Shown here one piece after another: positions 6,125-6,290 of a stretch of 6,290 bases of DNA. The DNA comes from Actinobacteria bacterium UBA4719 (GTDB lineage Bacteria; Actinomycetota; Actinomycetes; Actinomycetales; Dermatophilaceae), in assembly GCA_002404345.1 (NCBI GenBank), contig DHJN01000182.1:1-6290 (forward strand). The letters run 5' to 3'. Within the stretch, counting starts at the first letter, position 1; each line of letters begins with the position of its first letter. A program made the position numbers and the translations under genes. Below the pieces are notes generated by a model. The model was not told the DNA's origin. It made no database searches and worked only from the letters and a program-made list of their open reading frames with translations.

Positions 6125-6290
6125 GGTTACGGGTCGGGGATCACTGGTCGGGGATCACGGATCAGCGTCACCGGTCGGGGATCACAGATCACAGATCACT
6201 TTCATGGGCCAGCGTCATAGGCCAGCGTCATAGGTGAGGGGTCAAAGGTGAGGGGTCAAAGGTGAGGGGTCAAAGGTCAAAGGTCAAAGG
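6125..6290. repeat. Heptanucleotide tandem repeat array running off the window
   Basis: Almost the whole stretch divides into 7-mers. It begins with GGTTACG, GGTCGGG, GATCACT, GGTCGGG and GATCACG. After an imperfect patch come GGTCGGG (6173-6179) and GATCACA, GATCACA, GATCACT (6180-6200). Two copies of a 13-mer GGCCAGCGTCATA follow (6207-6219, 6220-6232). Then GGTGAGG and GGTCAAA alternate three times (6233-6274), followed by two more GGTCAAA (6275-6288) and GG at the edge. The right end is nearly perfect and the left end more diverged, which suggests recent growth on the right. It is non-coding and begins 17 bp after the SnoaL-like stop. Its full length is unknown because it reaches the window end. 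Confidence 0.9.

Noticed and set aside
6125..6290. CRISPR array
   Set aside because: The repeats are contiguous 7-, 13- and 14-mers with no unique spacers and no cas genes nearby.

Overview
The window is high-GC DNA with strong G/C preference at third codon positions, GTG starts and actinobacterial-looking proteins. The likely source is a Streptomyces-, Frankia- or Mycobacterium-like actinobacterium; the genus cannot be settled from the sequence alone. All supported genes are on the + strand.

Layout. Bases 1-375 hold no supported gene. Near their left end is a long hairpin (58-97) that resembles the right end of an IS200/IS605-type element. Next comes a tightly coupled pair: a HAD-family beta-phosphoglucomutase (376-1137) overlapping a GH65 disaccharide phosphorylase/hydrolase (1107-3542). 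Together they would turn an alpha-linked glucose disaccharide plus phosphate into beta-glucose-1-phosphate and then glucose-6-phosphate. The GH65 3' end is followed by an imperfect 31-bp tandem duplication of its own last codons, then by about 200 bp that may include a decayed minus-strand coding fragment. An SCP2-type thiolase (3791-5020) follows with its own ribosome binding site.

The right end (5021-6290) looks like accessory or recombining DNA. A 24-bp GC-rich tandem array (5043-5110, with degenerate copies to 5175) comes first. A nested inverted repeat (5324-5369) abuts the ribosome binding site of a small secreted protein (5380-5679) that appears to lack the C-terminal part of its family. 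A SnoaL-like/NTF2-fold protein (5724-6107) follows 44 bp later. The window ends inside a heptanucleotide repeat array (6125-6290).

No complete, clearly novel system is visible. The most unusual items are the heptad arrays on either side of the small-protein pair, the structured leader of the secreted protein, and the duplicated GH65 stop region whose differences are mostly synonymous. The PGM/GH65 pair is the only obvious pathway unit; the thiolase and the two small proteins have no visible partners here.
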